From positions 26,241,168 to 26,305,167 of the forward strand of contig NC_092569.1 in the NCBI RefSeq assembly GCF_037975245.1: a DNA stretch of 64,000 bases, in the 5' to 3' direction. Within the stretch, counting starts at the first letter, position 1, and each line of letters opens with the position of its first letter. The position numbers and the translations under genes were made by a program. Source of the DNA: Apostichopus japonicus. Lineage: Eukaryota; Echinodermata; Holothuroidea; Aspidochirotida; Stichopodidae. The notes beneath the pieces are model-generated. The model searched no databases, was not told the DNA's origin, and was given only the letters and a program-made list of their open reading frames with translations. This document shows, in pieces, positions 12,085 through 25,186 of this stretch.

Positions 12085-13234
12085 TACAGTATAGGCTTAG
12101 AAAGACGTATATGATCAGTTTAAAAGCAAAACTTCTGAAAGTTATAAGATCACGATAAATATTCCCAACACAGTTGATTGAACGTACGGTATACAAATAT
12201 TGAATCTGTCTGCCGAATAATAAACAACAACAAAAGATAGAAATAAGGAAAACAGCGACCTTAGAACGTGGGCGAGATTGTACTTCTCGATTGTTATATT
12301 AAGCTGAATATAAAAGAACGCATGTAGAAACGGTAGAGTTACAAAAGGCTAATTTAGTACAAAACCAACAAAAATTGTTGCATACCTCTGTTTGGTCATA
12401 TCAAGTATTAGGATGAATGGGTCTGACGAGGAGGGAGAGGGAATGGTCAGGGGTTACAGCCAACGATATTCTAAAAGTCATCTAATGTATATCATGCATG
12501 TGTGCCACCCTCATGTATTGCATCACTTCCCCAGGCCACGACATCCGCTACTGACTGGGGGAGGGGGGGTCCTTCCTCCCCGTACTCCCCTTCCCCAGGC
12601 CACAGAACCCTCTCTGGGGTTGAATCGCCAAGATGATAACGTTGAATATTGGGGTCACCAAGGGAAACACTTAGAAATCGAGGGCTTTACGTTCGACCAT
12701 CCACTTACAGCATTCCCCTCCTCTTTCAAGTAACCTGGGGTATACCTTCTTCTTCTTTATATCATTCATTTGTCAAATTAATAAAATGACTGCCTAAGTA
12801 ACAAAAATCAAGTTCTAGCACTGATATTACAAATCACCCAGGAAGTTCAACATCAAGTTCGAGGAACTTGGGTTGGGAGTCTTAAATTGTCCGCCGAAGC
12901 AGACAATTCCGATGGGAAAGAATTGCACAGAATTGCAGTCACTGAAAATGGCACAGGAGCAAGTTCTTACTGACGAGTACTGCTTTCAACCTAGCTTAGA
13001 CGTTTTGTGAATAAGCGCGGAGGCATACGTACCTCCGTGTGCGTAGATCAGGTGCGTAGATATACAGTATCCAACGATGTTAAATGTTAGACGTTAGAAG
13101 TATACAGTATCCCATGGCGCCGGGGATATAGCCTCACCATGCACTGGCAGACATAAGGTTACAACCAAATTCTGGTGTATACAGTATACATATTAAAATA
13201 TATAACGTTTTCTGAAGAGGCCTTGCAGAGGTAT
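12085..13234. other. Non-coding stretch
   Basis: Nothing recognised. A G/C-rich tract lies at 12555-12605. The frame open from 12392 lacks any family resemblance and has repetitive composition. Confidence 0.4.
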
Positions 13235-14196
13235 CAGGCGCGGATCCAGGGGGGTCCAGGGGGTCCGGACCCCCCTGCTCTTGGCCAAAAAAAAAAGAGA
13301 AAAAAAAAGAGAAAAAAAAAGAGAGAGAAAAAAAGAGAGAGAAAAAAAATAACTAAATTAAACGCCAATTTTAAACATGTAGGACGTCAGAAGGGCGGTT
13401 AGGGCTTACAAGTCAGCCAGGTGTGTCTTTTCCGTCAAATGAACTATAGTGTGCACGCGTGCTACACGTGCAAAAAATGCCTAAAAATTGTTCTCCGATC
13501 AACAATGGGCAAGGAACGTCTCACAGCTCTTGTTCTCATGAACACGTATTATAGCACTCCTATCGACACTGACGAAGTGGTCCGAAAGTTCATTGAGGAA
13601 CATCCACGGCGTTTGTTCTCTCCAATCTACCATGAATAGATCATCAATAAAACTAGCTAACTCGTACTGATGCAGATACATTTTCGAGTGAGTTTTTGTA
13701 GGTGCTTTGAATGGCTAAATTGAAGGGGGTTCCCTGTTGTACTTAAATATCCAAGAATTTCACAATGGATAGAGGGAAACCCACTCCCCTTAGACCCTAG
13801 GATCACTGGAGGCCAAACCCCTCACCCTTCCAGAATCCTGGATCCCGCCCTGCATCAAACAGTGGTGATGGAACGGGAGAGGGATTGGTGGCTAAAGGCA
13901 TTATGATTTTTGTATCATCTCAACTCATCTGATATGTATTACCATATTTCATAGATTGTTTTTTCTCATCAATTGAGAAATTGCAGACATGAGATCCATA
14001 TTTTCAGGCTAGGTACATGCAGCTTAGAATACTCGGGAAGTGCCGTTTCCGGCCATCTGGGGGGGTTTGTAAAGCCAAAAATGTTCTGGTACGCTCCGCG
14101 CCAACCGATGGTGGCGCTCCGCTTAGATAGTCTTTCGATCAGGCGCGGCTGGACCAGTCAGACCCCCCCCTGTCAAAAATCCTGCATCCGCCCCTG
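13235..14196. mobile_element. hAT-related element(s), boundaries uncertain
   Basis: The left end CAGGCGCGGATCCAGG (13235) and the right end CCTGCATCCGCCCCTG (to 14196) are hAT-like inverted termini, but the flanking 8 bp (AGAGGTAT and GGTATACG) do not match. A second right-end-like segment, CCTGGATCCCGCCCTG, ends near 13853, so two elements may be superimposed. The part 13965-14196 is homologous to the right half of the 40.0-41.1 kb element, including the hairpin motif at 14091-14133. A purine-rich (A)n(GA)n tract lies at 13289-13348. Confidence 0.55.
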
Positions 14197-14264
14197 GGTA
14201 TACGCACAGAAGTGTATAGGCACCTAGATGCACAGTAACCTGTGGAACCGGGGATTCAGTCCCA

Positions 14265-14360
14265 CCCCCACCCCACCTCTACTGGCAGACAGAATATATC
14301 GAAATCCTAACTTAAAGATACATTACATAAGTATATAACATGTAGGTGCATGATTCCTAG
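14265..14360 (+). repeat. Dispersed repeat (ACTGGCAGACAG family), partial
   Basis: CTACTGGCAGACAGAATATA followed by a stretch with ATATAACATG is related to 14486-14740 and 19150-19400. Confidence 0.45.
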
Positions 14361-14485
14361 AGTAAAACTGAAATATGCAAAGGCGCAACCACGCATACTT
14401 CAGTAACGTAACGTATAGCAGGGTGGGGGTGGGGTGGTGGGGTGTGATTACTTCCAGAGCAAAATCAGGGGGATCATCCCCTCCC

Positions 14486-14740
14486 CTACCCGACTGGCAG
14501 ATAGAATACACAAAACAATCCTAGTGTATAGTACATCAATAAATAACATATATGAGCATGACAACCTAAACAGTCGAAAATTCTTCAACAATGTTTCAAA
14601 AGTAGCAAAATATGGCACCATCATTTGTATGTAAGCACCCTCCAGTTACCAATTCTAACAGTGGAGGAACCACCCCACCTCTGGACGACATAATATTTTA
14701 TCCCGTCCCTCCCGCCCCCCACCCCCATTGGGGAGAAGTA
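14486..14740 (+). repeat. Dispersed repeat (ACTGGCAGACAG family), copy 2
   Basis: It shares GACTGGCAGATAGAATAC, CAACCTAAACAGTC, ATTCTTCAAC and a terminal C-rich block with 19150-19400. Family unknown; probably a non-autonomous element linked to G/C tracts. Confidence 0.6.
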
Positions 14741-17700
14741 CTTGTTTCGAGTCTGCCATTGACACTTTCTAGAGTCCTATAAAAAGCACTATTTTCTTAT
14801 CGACCTCTTATTACGTTTTGCAGGTACAGTACGGCACCAAGTTTGTATGCATTGCTTGGGAGTATTCGCGGCACTCCAAAGTAAAGTAATGACTCTTGGG
14901 TTAGTTCAATTTAGTTTCCGCATAGATTAAAGGAAGACAAAATGGTAAACACAGAAATCTGCATGCATTCCTATCGTCATTATACAAACGACCGTTAAAA
15001 GCCAACCTCTTAAAACCTTATAAAGCATTTCTTAAGCACCCCAAAAACTGGCATTCTTAGAATCTCAGATGTTGACGTATGTAAGTCACCTGTTGTAGAA
15101 AGTTGCTACGTAAAAGTTTGGGTAATACGAACTGTATGGAAATTGAAGATGTTATTTCACACTACCAACTGATCAAATTACAATGTTTATTACGGTATAA
15201 ACAATAAATTGACCGCCTCGGTACCCATGTGATACCAATTTCCCTTTTAGTTGCGAAACTTAAATTTCCTCAGTAACCTGCCAAATTCGCCCCTTTTTTC
15301 AAGGACCCAGCGCCGCCGGTTGGAACTTTGAAGGCGGTAACATCATGACCCAGTCCGCCGGCCCTTGTATATAGAACCACAACAGTAGGGCGACATAAAG
15401 CCAGACCTATAATGGTAGGCTGTATGTTAAATATGCAACGATTTTAAATGTAACAATAATGAAACGAGAAGAATAAACCTCAACACAAAATCATCACTGC
15501 ATGGCCAGCCGTAGAATTATACAGTACGCATATCTTCGAACTGATGCATCCAATTCTTAAAATTCGCGCGTAAGTATTCATAGACAAGAGAAATGCCAAT
15601 TACACATAATTAACACACAATTAATGCACGCATAATTATTGCATTCACCGTATACTCACATAAGGCAACGGCGTCCCTGCGGATGGTGTACGTAATTCCT
15701 ACGAAATTCCAAATTCCCTGACCAATTTTTGGCATGAAAAGGACAAATACGTTAAAAGAAAATCCCGGACTTCTACTAAATCTTTGATAATCCTCTTTCA
15801 GATCTGTAAATTCCAGACAATCTTTTCTCCTTTTTAGAATCCTATTTACATACAGCAGGTGCAATATAAAATGACTGGTAGGTCCATCCAATCATGCATG
15901 TGGGACCAAGTTTACATACGTGGCTGTAATATATTGTATCGGTACCTTGGAGCTAGCCGCAGACATGGTATGCATCATACTTGATTACCTTATGCCATTT
16001 GCACGCTTGTTCTTTTCCTCTCTATTCAACGTTTGCTACCGTGCCTATTCATGCGTATCGGTACACAGTGCCAACTTTTATCGACCGAGTGATATGGTTC
16101 AGCCTAAACGTATAATGATACAATACTTTAGAAAAAGCGGGAGAGGAGAGGAGGGGGGGGGGGTGATAGATAAAGCATCAGGACAAAGTATCATGAGTGG
16201 GGGGAGGGGGATGCATACAAAAACGTACAAGTGATTTATCTTAAAGCAAGTGTTTTTCTAAACCTTTTAAAACAGGTCATGTATTTGCAGATTGTATATT
16301 TATGTCAGTCATTTCCATGGTTTGGACCCAGCTATAAAATCAACGTCTTTTAAAAGGTCTTTTATAACGTTTTGTTTCACGTGAATATTGCTACTAGCAA
16401 CATTAAAACAACCTTAATCACTTTATTCGCTTTACACTCGACTTCGTGAATATAGTGATCTGACTTGAAAGTTATATTAAAAAAAGTTGAAAAGAGCAAA
16501 ATTATGAGGCTTTTTGGGGGGGGGGGGATGTGGAATGTTATCCCATCCAGTGACATCAGAATTAGTAGCCTTCCGCTTATAAGTTTTTCATTTTGAGAAA
16601 TGCGTAAGATGCAGGCCTCAGAATGCATCATGCATTTAACTTTTTTTTCTTTATTTTATTTTTAAAGGGGCTTAGCTAGACTTCTTTTCTTAATGAGGTT
16701 GGGGTGTGGGGGGGGGGGGGAGGACAGGCATAACTTATCTTCTAAACTACTTGGGGAAGTTGTTTATCATGAGGCTCTCTATATGACATAAGCTAAAGAT
16801 GGTATTTCGGTTTGAGTCTCTAGCTTTTTAATACAACTACTTCTGGTTGGATCAGAGGAATACAACTAAAATCAACACTAACATATACGGCACTTTCTCA
16901 AAATATGATCGCAATTGGCCAAACCAAAGATATCTTCATAAGGCATATAGATGAACCGACTAAATGTGCTTGAATGAACAATTGTTTGATACATTTACAA
17001 TTGGATTTCGATAGTATTTTCAACCAAAACACGTCTTTTTACATCAGTATTTCTATTACAACTACATCATTATAATATATATTATAGCTGGCTAATGAAC
17101 ATACAATACAAAGTCCTACAACATGAGTGTAGCGTCGAGCGAAGTTCACCGAAACAAGTTCTAAGCAGGGGGAAGATGAACAGCCGAAAAATTGAATAAG
17201 TCTCAACTTGTCTTCGAACACAGGCGAGAGGCTATCTGAACATACATGGCTCCCGGCTTCGTAAAATAAAGTGTAGTCTGTAGAGGGGAATAGATGGCAA
17301 ATGATACCGCGAGTACCGGTATAAAAGTACAGAATTTCTCCTCTTGATGTGAGTACCGGTACGAGTAGAACTGTGGCTCTAAGCAAGGGTAAGTAATTCT
17401 GCATTAGTTCCTGTTAAACTTCTCATTGAAAATGTCTTGAGAACGAGTATACAAAACCACAAGCAAGCCTTATATGAGTACAGGAAACTATATATGCATG
17501 CAAGACCATGAGTACACCGATATGGGTATACTCAACACAAGTCAGGAGTTTAGTACCGCTTCGAATGTAGATCAACCCTACCCCCCTACCCCCTACCCCA
17601 CCAACGCCCCTCTCCCCAACTTGCATATTAGCAGTGATGTAAGCAACGTACCTTGTGTCCTTTCAAGTAAAGCCTTTGCAACTTGAAAGAAGTCTTGTAA

Positions 17701-18245
17701 AAGTTGCCTTTTACCGCTCGCCGGCTCCAGAATCTCGTCACTTTCCCTTGCACGTGTATAGGCTGGTCTTTTGGTAACAATTTTTTTTTGATGTACGCCA
17801 ATTAACAATTATAAAGAAGTAATACAGTTACTATATCGCTTATATACAGTTAGTCTTGTCTCGATCCGCGACGGAACAGGTAGGTCAAAATGTTAAGTTT
17901 GTAACACATTTTAAATACAGTATCACTTCCGGACGAAATGGAAGATGACCGTACTTCCATATCTATCTGCACGGTATATATATTGTACGGTATACTGTTG
18001 GAGGTTCCAAAAATAAATATGACAGAACAAATAGCAAGGATACACAAAGCAGATATCAAGCGGAACTAGATATTCAGCATTGTTTGACCCGATGTGAGTT
18101 TAACAACAAAACACTATATTAGAAGAACTTTAAGCCATGGCTACAGCACATGTATAACCATGGTACGGGGCGTATACATGAATTTAATAAAGAGCGGATG
18201 TTGTCCTGTGGGATTGAGGGCGACTTTCTTGTAGAGGCTTTGCGC
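14741..18245. other. Long stretch without a confirmed gene
   Basis: One segment on the minus strand (about 15655-15801) has an acceptor-like AATTTACAG, an open frame ending at a GTGAGT donor and a hydrophobic stretch, so it could be an orphan exon; no family was recognised. Otherwise there are G-tracts (16150, 16511, 16707) and AT-rich sequence. Confidence 0.3.
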
Positions 18246-18250
18246 CAGAG

Positions 18251-18292
18251 GAGCGGGAGGGGGTCGGGGTGGGGTGCGGGTGGGGAGGGGTG
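18251..18292 (+). other. Potential G-quadruplex tract
   Basis: At least six runs of three or more G are separated by one to three bases. It fits the usual G-quadruplex pattern on the plus strand. No gene is assigned to it. Confidence 0.6.
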
Positions 18293-19149
18293 TGTGGCCT
18301 CTTGCCCAGAATTGGTGCACCCTGGTGAATATTTAGACTACAAAGTAGGTCTTAAATTGCAAGGTTGCGCACCCTTATAACCACACTTACTTTTTATATA
18401 TATTTTTATTTGATGTTGTAAATGGGCTGACGGGCAGGGGAGGGGGGGGGGGGGAGTCAAGCTGTACAACACACCAATCCCCTCCGGGATTCGCGCCTAT
18501 ACATGGTTACTGGATATGGATAGAGTATACAGTTCATATGAAAATTCGTTCTGCTTAATTGCATTACTATCTATTATTTATGGGTACCGGTGCTCGAGTG
18601 TTATCATTGTGGAAAACTCCGTCTATAATTCCGTTCAAGACCCAAATGAAATAAACCTACTTAAATTACTGTCATCGCTATAATAAAAACTGAAAGCGTC
18701 TCTTATGACGTCAATAGGGTGAATGCATGATGTATACTGCCTTTTGGAACAATAGCAGTTTGTTATTCACTTCGGATCACTGCCGTAAATAGACTGAGCT
18801 GTCACTAAATACGGCTCTGGACTGGTTGATGTTCTTACACGGCGCCACCATTTTCTTTTTTTTGCTGTAAGTATTGTGGCCTTCTCATGCAAAAATCTTG
18901 AGTTTGATTCCATAACAATTTGAATCGAAACTTGTGATATCTAAATGATAAATTAAAAATCATAATTTCAAAGGTTCAAATTAAGAGCGTTTCAAATAAA
19001 AGAGACGCCCACCCAAAAGAAAACAAAGAAGCAAATTAAGATACCTGGAATAAAGATCCATGTTATAGGCAATATAAAAAAGAGACACAAAATTATTCAC
19101 TTCTTGGGGTATGAGCGGGTGTGGTGGGGGGGGGGGGGGGGGTTAGTTA

Positions 19150-19400
19150 GTCAACCCCTCTAACCACTGGCAGACAGACTATACAGACAATCCAAATATA
19201 CAATGCATCAATATATAACATGTATAGTGGTACAACCTAAACAGTCAAACATTCTTCAACTCTGTTTCTAATGTTGCAAAATATAATACAAATTTGCATC
19301 TTAACACATTGAATTTAACAGAATTTCTCAAAGTGGGGGGAGCTACTCACCCCTCCATACCATCATCGGCCCCTACCCCCCCCCCCCCCCCCACCCCGAA
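19150..19400 (+). repeat. Dispersed repeat (ACTGGCAGACAG family), copy 3
   Basis: CACTGGCAGACAGACTATAC, CAACCTAAACAGTC and ATTCTTCAAC match 14486-14740 in order. It is bounded by a (G)n tract at 19122-19142 and a (C)n tract at 19377-19392. Confidence 0.6.
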
Positions 19401-21495
19401 CTGTCAAAAGGTTCTTTGTACTCCTTTCTAGTGTGCACTCAAATATTATCTTTTATTCTCAACCAAATTAATTATTTCATTATTATATCATATTCGTTTG
19501 TTATTCGATTTTTTTAACTTAACTTCTTTGTTTAGTATTTGCTTATACATGATAAAACATGAATTAAATATTTATTGTATACGGGAGCAAAACCAGAAAA
19601 GTTATGCTTATTTTTGGTTCCCTCTACCATGCATTCAGATACTCTATTGCTTTATTTCGATTTCTTTATTGTTACTTTCACATTATTTGTTATTGTATGT
19701 ATATTTTTGTTTTTGAATTGGTAGAAATAAATCAATCAAATCACACTGTACAAAAAAGGTGCCTGCGTCCTGATCTAAAAGAATATCGAAAGATCCTATT
19801 GTGTATGTAATTATATGGCTTAAAGCTCAACTGCGTTAAATGTTCCCAAAAGTAAACCATCATTGACGTTTTAACTATTCTCTTTGAGTCGCTCGCGAAA
19901 GTCTATATTGACATTTAGATGAGTAAATGTCTCTCAAAGGGTAACCAACAGGTGACATATTAGGGTCCTTGTGGCAAATTAAATGCGTCAAACAAGTACC
20001 CCATCACAGATTTGATTTTGTATGGGGGTGGGGCAGGGGAGGGAACTGGGTGGGGCGTGCTGGCTTAGGCAGGAGTAAAAACCAGTGCTGAGGAAAGTAC
20101 CACGTTTGTCTATACACCACGTCCGCATAGGACCCATTGTTCTGTAAAGAATTCGGGGAGGGGTTGCTCTGTAATACCACGAAGTAGTCTCGCAGCAAGG
20201 GACTTGGGCACGGAGGATCAGTCGTTTGGTTTTCGTGGACAGGTTCTCCTTTAGGTGACTTGGGCGAACATCCCCTGATATTTTATGTGTGAGAAGCTCC
20301 CGCCCTTCCCAGAAGAACTCTGGGTTGCACCCTTGACCAGTAGAAAACCATTGACGAACAAATATATACATCCCTTGCGATATTTTGACAAGTAGCGACA
20401 AGCTGAGGGCGCTATTTCACTAAAACTTCTCTGTCAGTCAGTTATGGGTTTAAATGGGGGCGCTATAAAGAATTTTTCTTCATTCTCGCCATATGAATCT
20501 TGACCAGGACCAAACCAAGAGTTTTGACATTACGTGGTCACATATATGCATTCATCTTGTTTAAGCTTTGAAGCCGTCAAATAGAGATTGCGCAGGGTTT
20601 ACGCTCCCCGTTGATTGGCTGAAACAGTCAACGAATGTTTCATGGTTACCTTATCGAGATGCGAGGCAACTTCACAGTGGTGTGTGTCCGAGGGTAGGTG
20701 GGTACTACCGAAAAGAACAGGGTCAACAGGGATTATGAAAATTACACTACTTCATCTTCACAACAAGTCAGAATACCCCCTCAAGACTCCCAAAATGACC
20801 CATGTATGCTGAATACTCTATGTCTCGTTTCATGTTACAAGTTTCTACAAATATCATGGAAACTAAGACTTGGTCCTACGTTGTTCTCTGTCAAAATCAA
20901 CAGAATAACTGTCTAGAAATAAACCATATTTAACTAAATTTTGACCGAGACAATTTGCATGATTAATGCCTTGCGTTACTACCAATTGTCCAATGAAACA
21001 GACCAGTTAAGCTGTCACAAGATGTAAACATAACAAAATGTAACCTTGCAAACTACTGCAGTAAGACTAAATAGGGTAACCCTTTTTTTCACTTTCACGC
21101 GTATGATTTATTCTGTTCTAATTAAAGTGTTATTTATGGGCAATTTTTTTTGTAAGAACATTAATTGCAAACATGAAGATATTTGTTAATAGTTCAATGA
21201 ACTATAATAAAAATAAATGTCTTTCACAGTAAAGAAGCTACCTGGAAAAATTCTCGCCTGCAGGTGCAGAACACTTTCATGATTTTTGTTGTTGTTGTTG
21301 ACAAGTTAGGAAGATTTACTGGAATATCCACTTAAAGGCAAAAAAAAAAGAAAAGAAAAGAAAATCACAAGATCCAAGTTTCGCTCATTTTATTATCTGT
21401 GTTTGAAAAACAGGCAGAAATAAATTTCTGAAAATGTCAAACATTATCAGGGACAACTGGATGCCTTCAGTCATATGGCGGCTGATGGTTCCAGT
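19401..21495. other. Stretch without a recognised gene
   Basis: A minus-strand frame of 137 codons ends at 19988, but its composition is not protein-like and nothing resembles it. A short (GTT)n lies at 21285. The left edge of the RPS20 terminal exon follows. Confidence 0.4.
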
Positions 21496-21552
21496 CTATG
21501 CATCAGCGATGGTGACCTCAACCTCGACGCCAGGTTCGATGCTGATCGATGT
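21496..21552 (-). CDS. RPS20: Ribosomal protein S20 (uS10), terminal coding exon
   Basis: After a CTGTTTGACCAG acceptor the minus strand encodes TSISIEPGVEVEVTIADA and a TAG stop. This is the conserved C-terminus of animal RPS20. The exon starts in phase 0 and so joins exactly to the ATT codon ending the exon at 24172-24371. The intron between them is about 2.6 kb and is filled with repeats. Confidence 0.93.
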   Translation of the reverse strand, partial: TSISIEPGVEVEVTIADA

Positions 21553-21630
21553 CTGGTCAAACAGATAATTAAGGAAAGTAGAAGATGTAATTAAATCAAA
21601 TAGAGGTGTGTGTAAATCCCCTAACTACCC

Positions 21631-21647
21631 CCCCCCCCCCCCCACAT
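21631..21647. repeat. Poly-C tract
   Basis: An uninterrupted C run of about 17 bp within the last RPS20 intron. Confidence 0.9.
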
Positions 21648-22757
21648 CTAACAGAGACAACACCTGACCAATTTATCTTTGGCATACATACATGAATAAT
21701 TTGATGGACGTCCCAGACGGCAAAGAACAAATCTTGCTCCATTTGGGAGATATATCTAAGATTTAAAAGTCACCGTCTGGGGGCCGGGGCTACCATTTAC
21801 TAAATCTGTGATGTCATACTGCCACAGGCATCTGTAACCTTTGACCTCCTCTGATCGGACTTCATGCAAATCTTTTCTCTGGACCTACCCCTTGTAAAAC
21901 AAGACCTGCTCCAGTCGTAAGCTTTGAGACCTTATGCCATGTATAGAGATCACACTCCCATGCAGCTTTCCTGCCCCTTTCTTGGCAAATGCCTAAGGAC
22001 TTTTTTCCCCCCGGTTGTCTCCCAGTAAGCTGGGCCTTACTATTTGGTTGTCTGAACAGCAAATTTGGTTCTCGTAGGAGGGGCGGGCCCGGCAGCCCCT
22101 GAAAAACAGCGAAGCTAAGGCACTGAGCATTTCTGCCCTATATATTGTGTATAAGTACATTCACAAAGTATAGGCTGTGATACTACACTAGTAATAGTAA
22201 CAGTAGGTCATACGATAAATAGGTTTTTCGATCGAGACGCAAGCTTTTTTGCGGGACGCAAACTTTTTCTGGGGCTTGCATTAATAACATTACTGAATAT
22301 AAATTAATCGGAAATTTCCCGCCATTTTGTAACTAGACAGACTGCATGGTCGTTACTACGACGCAAAACTTTTTCCTCCTGCCTTTTCAGGTATATAAGG
22401 AAAACATCGCAGGAGCTATCAATACTAGCTCACTCTTTCCACAGTACCGTGATACACAACACCTAGCTAGGAGGAAAAAAATACAAATACACGGGTGTGC
22501 TAAAATAATCACGCGACGAAACGATATTTTCTTTAGCTAGCTAGGAGGTTTGCTATTGAGTGTGGGTTTTCATATTGTGTTGTTGACTGGACTGCATTAA
22601 TTAGTGTGTGAGCGAACGTACAAACCAAGTAGCTGTTATAACAAAAGGATCGACTGTCAGGGTTTTTTCAGTGATGTATTTCACAGTGTTGTGTCATTAT
22701 TTTAAACGTGCGGCGCCCGTTGACTGAGCAGTACATGCAAATAACTAAAAGTTACAG

Positions 22758-22780
22758 CAGGGAGTTGTAACAACTCCCTG
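22758..22780. mobile_element. 23-bp palindromic micro-insertion with 7-bp target duplication
   Basis: The arm CAGGGAGTTGT, one central A, and the exact inverted arm ACAACTCCCTG. GTTACAG lies directly on both sides (22751-22757 and 22781-22787). The same terminus occurs in the 28-bp palindrome at 47569-47596, also with a perfect 7-bp duplication. It looks like a transposon reduced to its two inverted ends. It lies in the RPS20 intron. Confidence 0.75.
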
Positions 22781-23039
22781 GTTACAGTATGTTAAATTGG
22801 GAGGCTGGACCAGAGCCATTTATTGGCGTCTCAAAAGCCGTCCCACTCAATTTCGGCCGTCTTTCATTTCGATCTAGCCGTCTCAAAGACGGCGAGACGC
22901 ATCGCTAGCTAAGACCCTGCTCACATGATAAGTGTCAGAATTGCTTTAAACTAGAGCACCAATGGTGCAGAAGCTCATACCTTTTCGAGCTGAAAATGTA
23001 GGGCCCACAAAACCAATTTTGGGCCCATGAGGGATACCC

Positions 23040-23074
23040 CCCCCCCCTCTGTTAGCAGAATCCTGGCCACACCA
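23040..23074 (-). mobile_element. Solitary hAT-like end
   Basis: A C-tract is followed by CAGAATCCTGGCCACACCACTGG, which resembles the right end of the CAGTGGCG family elsewhere in this window. No matching left end was found. Confidence 0.35.
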
Positions 23075-24023
23075 CTGGCTATAATTCCTATTTTCCCCTT
23101 TAAATCCTATTTTACCCACTCTCTCAAACAATACCACTGACCTACCCTATTAAACTTTCTCCCCTCTACCTTAGCAGACATAACTTCACAAGCACTCCCT
23201 ACAAGACATAACTTCACAAGCTGCCTACATACCTCAGGCTCAAAGACTTCTAAGAATCGACAAGTGCTGATTGGCTATAGGGCTCTCATGCTTACAGTTC
23301 AACAGTTAATAACAACTCCCAGTCCTGCTTTAATTCCACTAACCGCCTCTGCAGAGCTTAACCACAAATGTAAACAAACATTGTAGAGACTGGGAGACAA
23401 ATTAAAGGAGCTTTGGCAAAAAGTGAAGGCTCAGATTTTTTTAAACAATGGGGATTAATTGTAATTAATTAACTTTTGACCAACATAACCTTTTTTAGGC
23501 ATCACCTTATTCATACACAATCCAACAATCATCAGTTCAACTTTGAATATGATCCATCAAATTCTTGAGGAGATTGAGATATTTGAAAATATTACAAAGA
23601 ATGACCCCCGATGACCCCCTAATGACATTTGACCTCAATTTTCATTTTACAAGGGTTTCACAATTTCACTTCTGATGACCCCAAATGACCTTTGACATCC
23701 ACCAAAAACAATAGGCTTCTTTAACTCAATGTGGTACTTCTATCGAAACCAAAACCAGTCACCATTGTAATCATGTGATCGTTTACTACACAATAGCCAA
23801 TGTTTCCCCCCCCCCCCTTTCTTTAGACCATTGAAATTGAATGGCAACCCACCAAACCTATCCCCTAAAACACTGATCCATCCTACCGAATAACAATTCC
23901 CGAACGTTTCCTTACAAAAGTTATACAAACTAAAGGACTTCAAGATTCCTCCATATTTGGTTCGTATCCTATAACGTTAACAATTCCCAAACGTTTCCTT
24001 ATCAAGAATAATATTTCATCAAG

Positions 24024-24118
24024 GTTGGGCGAAATGACCAGGCTGGTTGGGCTAAATGACCAGGCTGGTTGGGCGAAATGGTAAGGTTGGGCAAAATGGC
24101 AGATGGGCGAAGTGACCA
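24024..24118 (+). repeat. Minisatellite, about 23-bp unit
   Basis: GGTTGGGCGAAATGACCAGGC recurs three to four times with substitutions, 55 bp beyond the RPS20 exon boundary, in the intron. Confidence 0.75.
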
Positions 24119-24171
24119 GCTTCCTTAGCTACTGCCAGACTGAGGCTTGACTCTTCAAAGAAAAAGGATAC

Positions 24172-24371
24172 AATCTGCTTGACAATCTCTGACGGGCTCT
24201 GGAGATCAATAATCCTTTTATGGATCCTCATCTGAAACCTGTCCCATGTCTTGGATCCTTCACCACACGGTGTCTTCCTGGTGGTGATCCGGAGGGTCTT
24301 GGTGGGCATCCTGACGGGTCCTTTGACCTTCAGGTTCTTGGCGAGAGCACCTGCTTTCAAGTCAGCACATA
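24172..24371 (-). CDS. RPS20: Ribosomal protein S20 (uS10), main coding exon
   Basis: RPS20 is a component of the small cytosolic ribosomal subunit head, and its loop reaches toward the mRNA channel. The 200-bp exon encodes [18 protein letters not shown], then [20 protein letters not shown], then [16 protein letters not shown] and ends at EIVKQI. This is nearly residue-for-residue the conserved uS10 core of animals. The acceptor is TTCCATTCAG. The exon begins in phase 1, completing the valine codon split with the exon at 25187-25289. The donor is ATT|GTATCC, a weak consensus, but the position is confirmed because the next exon resumes with TSISIEPG. No stops or frameshifts are seen, so it is likely functional. 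If translation ran through the donor, the C-terminus would lose similarity at once. Confidence 0.95.
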
Positions 24372-24983
24372 CTGAATGGAAAAAAAAAATGACAATACAC
24401 AATTTTCAAGTATTCGGAACAAAAAGTGTAACAAATGAAAGGAAAGTATACCATGATAGTGTTAGAGTATAATAGTGACATCACAGACCATTGTATAAGA
24501 GACATCACAGACTATAATCAAGGAAAGAAACACAAAAGGTACTTTGGGAGTTGAATAACTAAATTTAAATGCATCTTTATTTCACTCTGTGGTAACTGTC
24601 TTCAGGAAATAGCGGAAAGGGTTGGATTAACATTTAGAAAGATAAGACCAGTTACAATAGAAATGACAAAGAAAAACAAAGCCTGCTGCCTCACTAGGAC
24701 TTATGGGTATCTAATCTGGTCTATTAGAGCAAAGTGCTATGCAAAATTACCATACAAGCGCACAGATATATAAAATGACGTACACAGGAACCAAGGAACA
24801 GTATCTAATTAGAGACAAAATTCAGAATCTTATACAGAAACTGCACTTAACTAAATTCTTCCCTGTATTGCACATGTTCAAATTAAAAGCATTTCCTTGT
24901 GTCAAGGGTTTTCAAAATTCCACTGCTTGAAACGATCTCATTTTTACAATTCTACAGCTTGCTACCTACTTACCTCCCCCAAC

Positions 24984-25002
24984 CCCCCCCCCCCCCCCCC
25001 CA
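24984..25002. repeat. Poly-C tract
   Basis: A C run of about 18 bp in the intron between the two RPS20 core exons. Confidence 0.85.
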
Positions 25003-25186
25003 AATCAGGGACAAACTTTGTTATCCAGACATGTCAAATTTACTTTGAGGTTTACAAAGTTATTTTTCTGATATTAATAAATATTCTGAAATCACTTAAG
25101 TGTACAAAACATTTTTCGTTAAAAGCATCTATTTGGTAACTAATAAATATTGCCAGTTTCCAATCATTTTGAAATATATATCATAC

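Noticed and set aside
13235-13853. Clean hAT element with matched duplication
   Set aside because: The ends look right, but the flanking 8-bp words do not match, so exact boundaries are not claimed.
15655-15801. Orphan exon with hydrophobic stretch on the minus strand
   Set aside because: Splice signals are acceptable, but one isolated exon without family resemblance or partner exons is not enough for a gene call.
17039-17404. Minus-strand frame of 121 codons
   Set aside because: Not recognisable as protein and without supporting signals; kept out of the feature list.
19988-20401. Minus-strand frame of 137 codons
   Set aside because: No family resemblance, irregular composition, and no splice or start context; probably chance in repeat-derived DNA.
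23500-23620. C/D-box snoRNA in an RPS20 intron
   Set aside because: Vertebrate RPS20 hosts one, and a TGATGA-like word is present, but no box D with a terminal stem at suitable spacing could be found.
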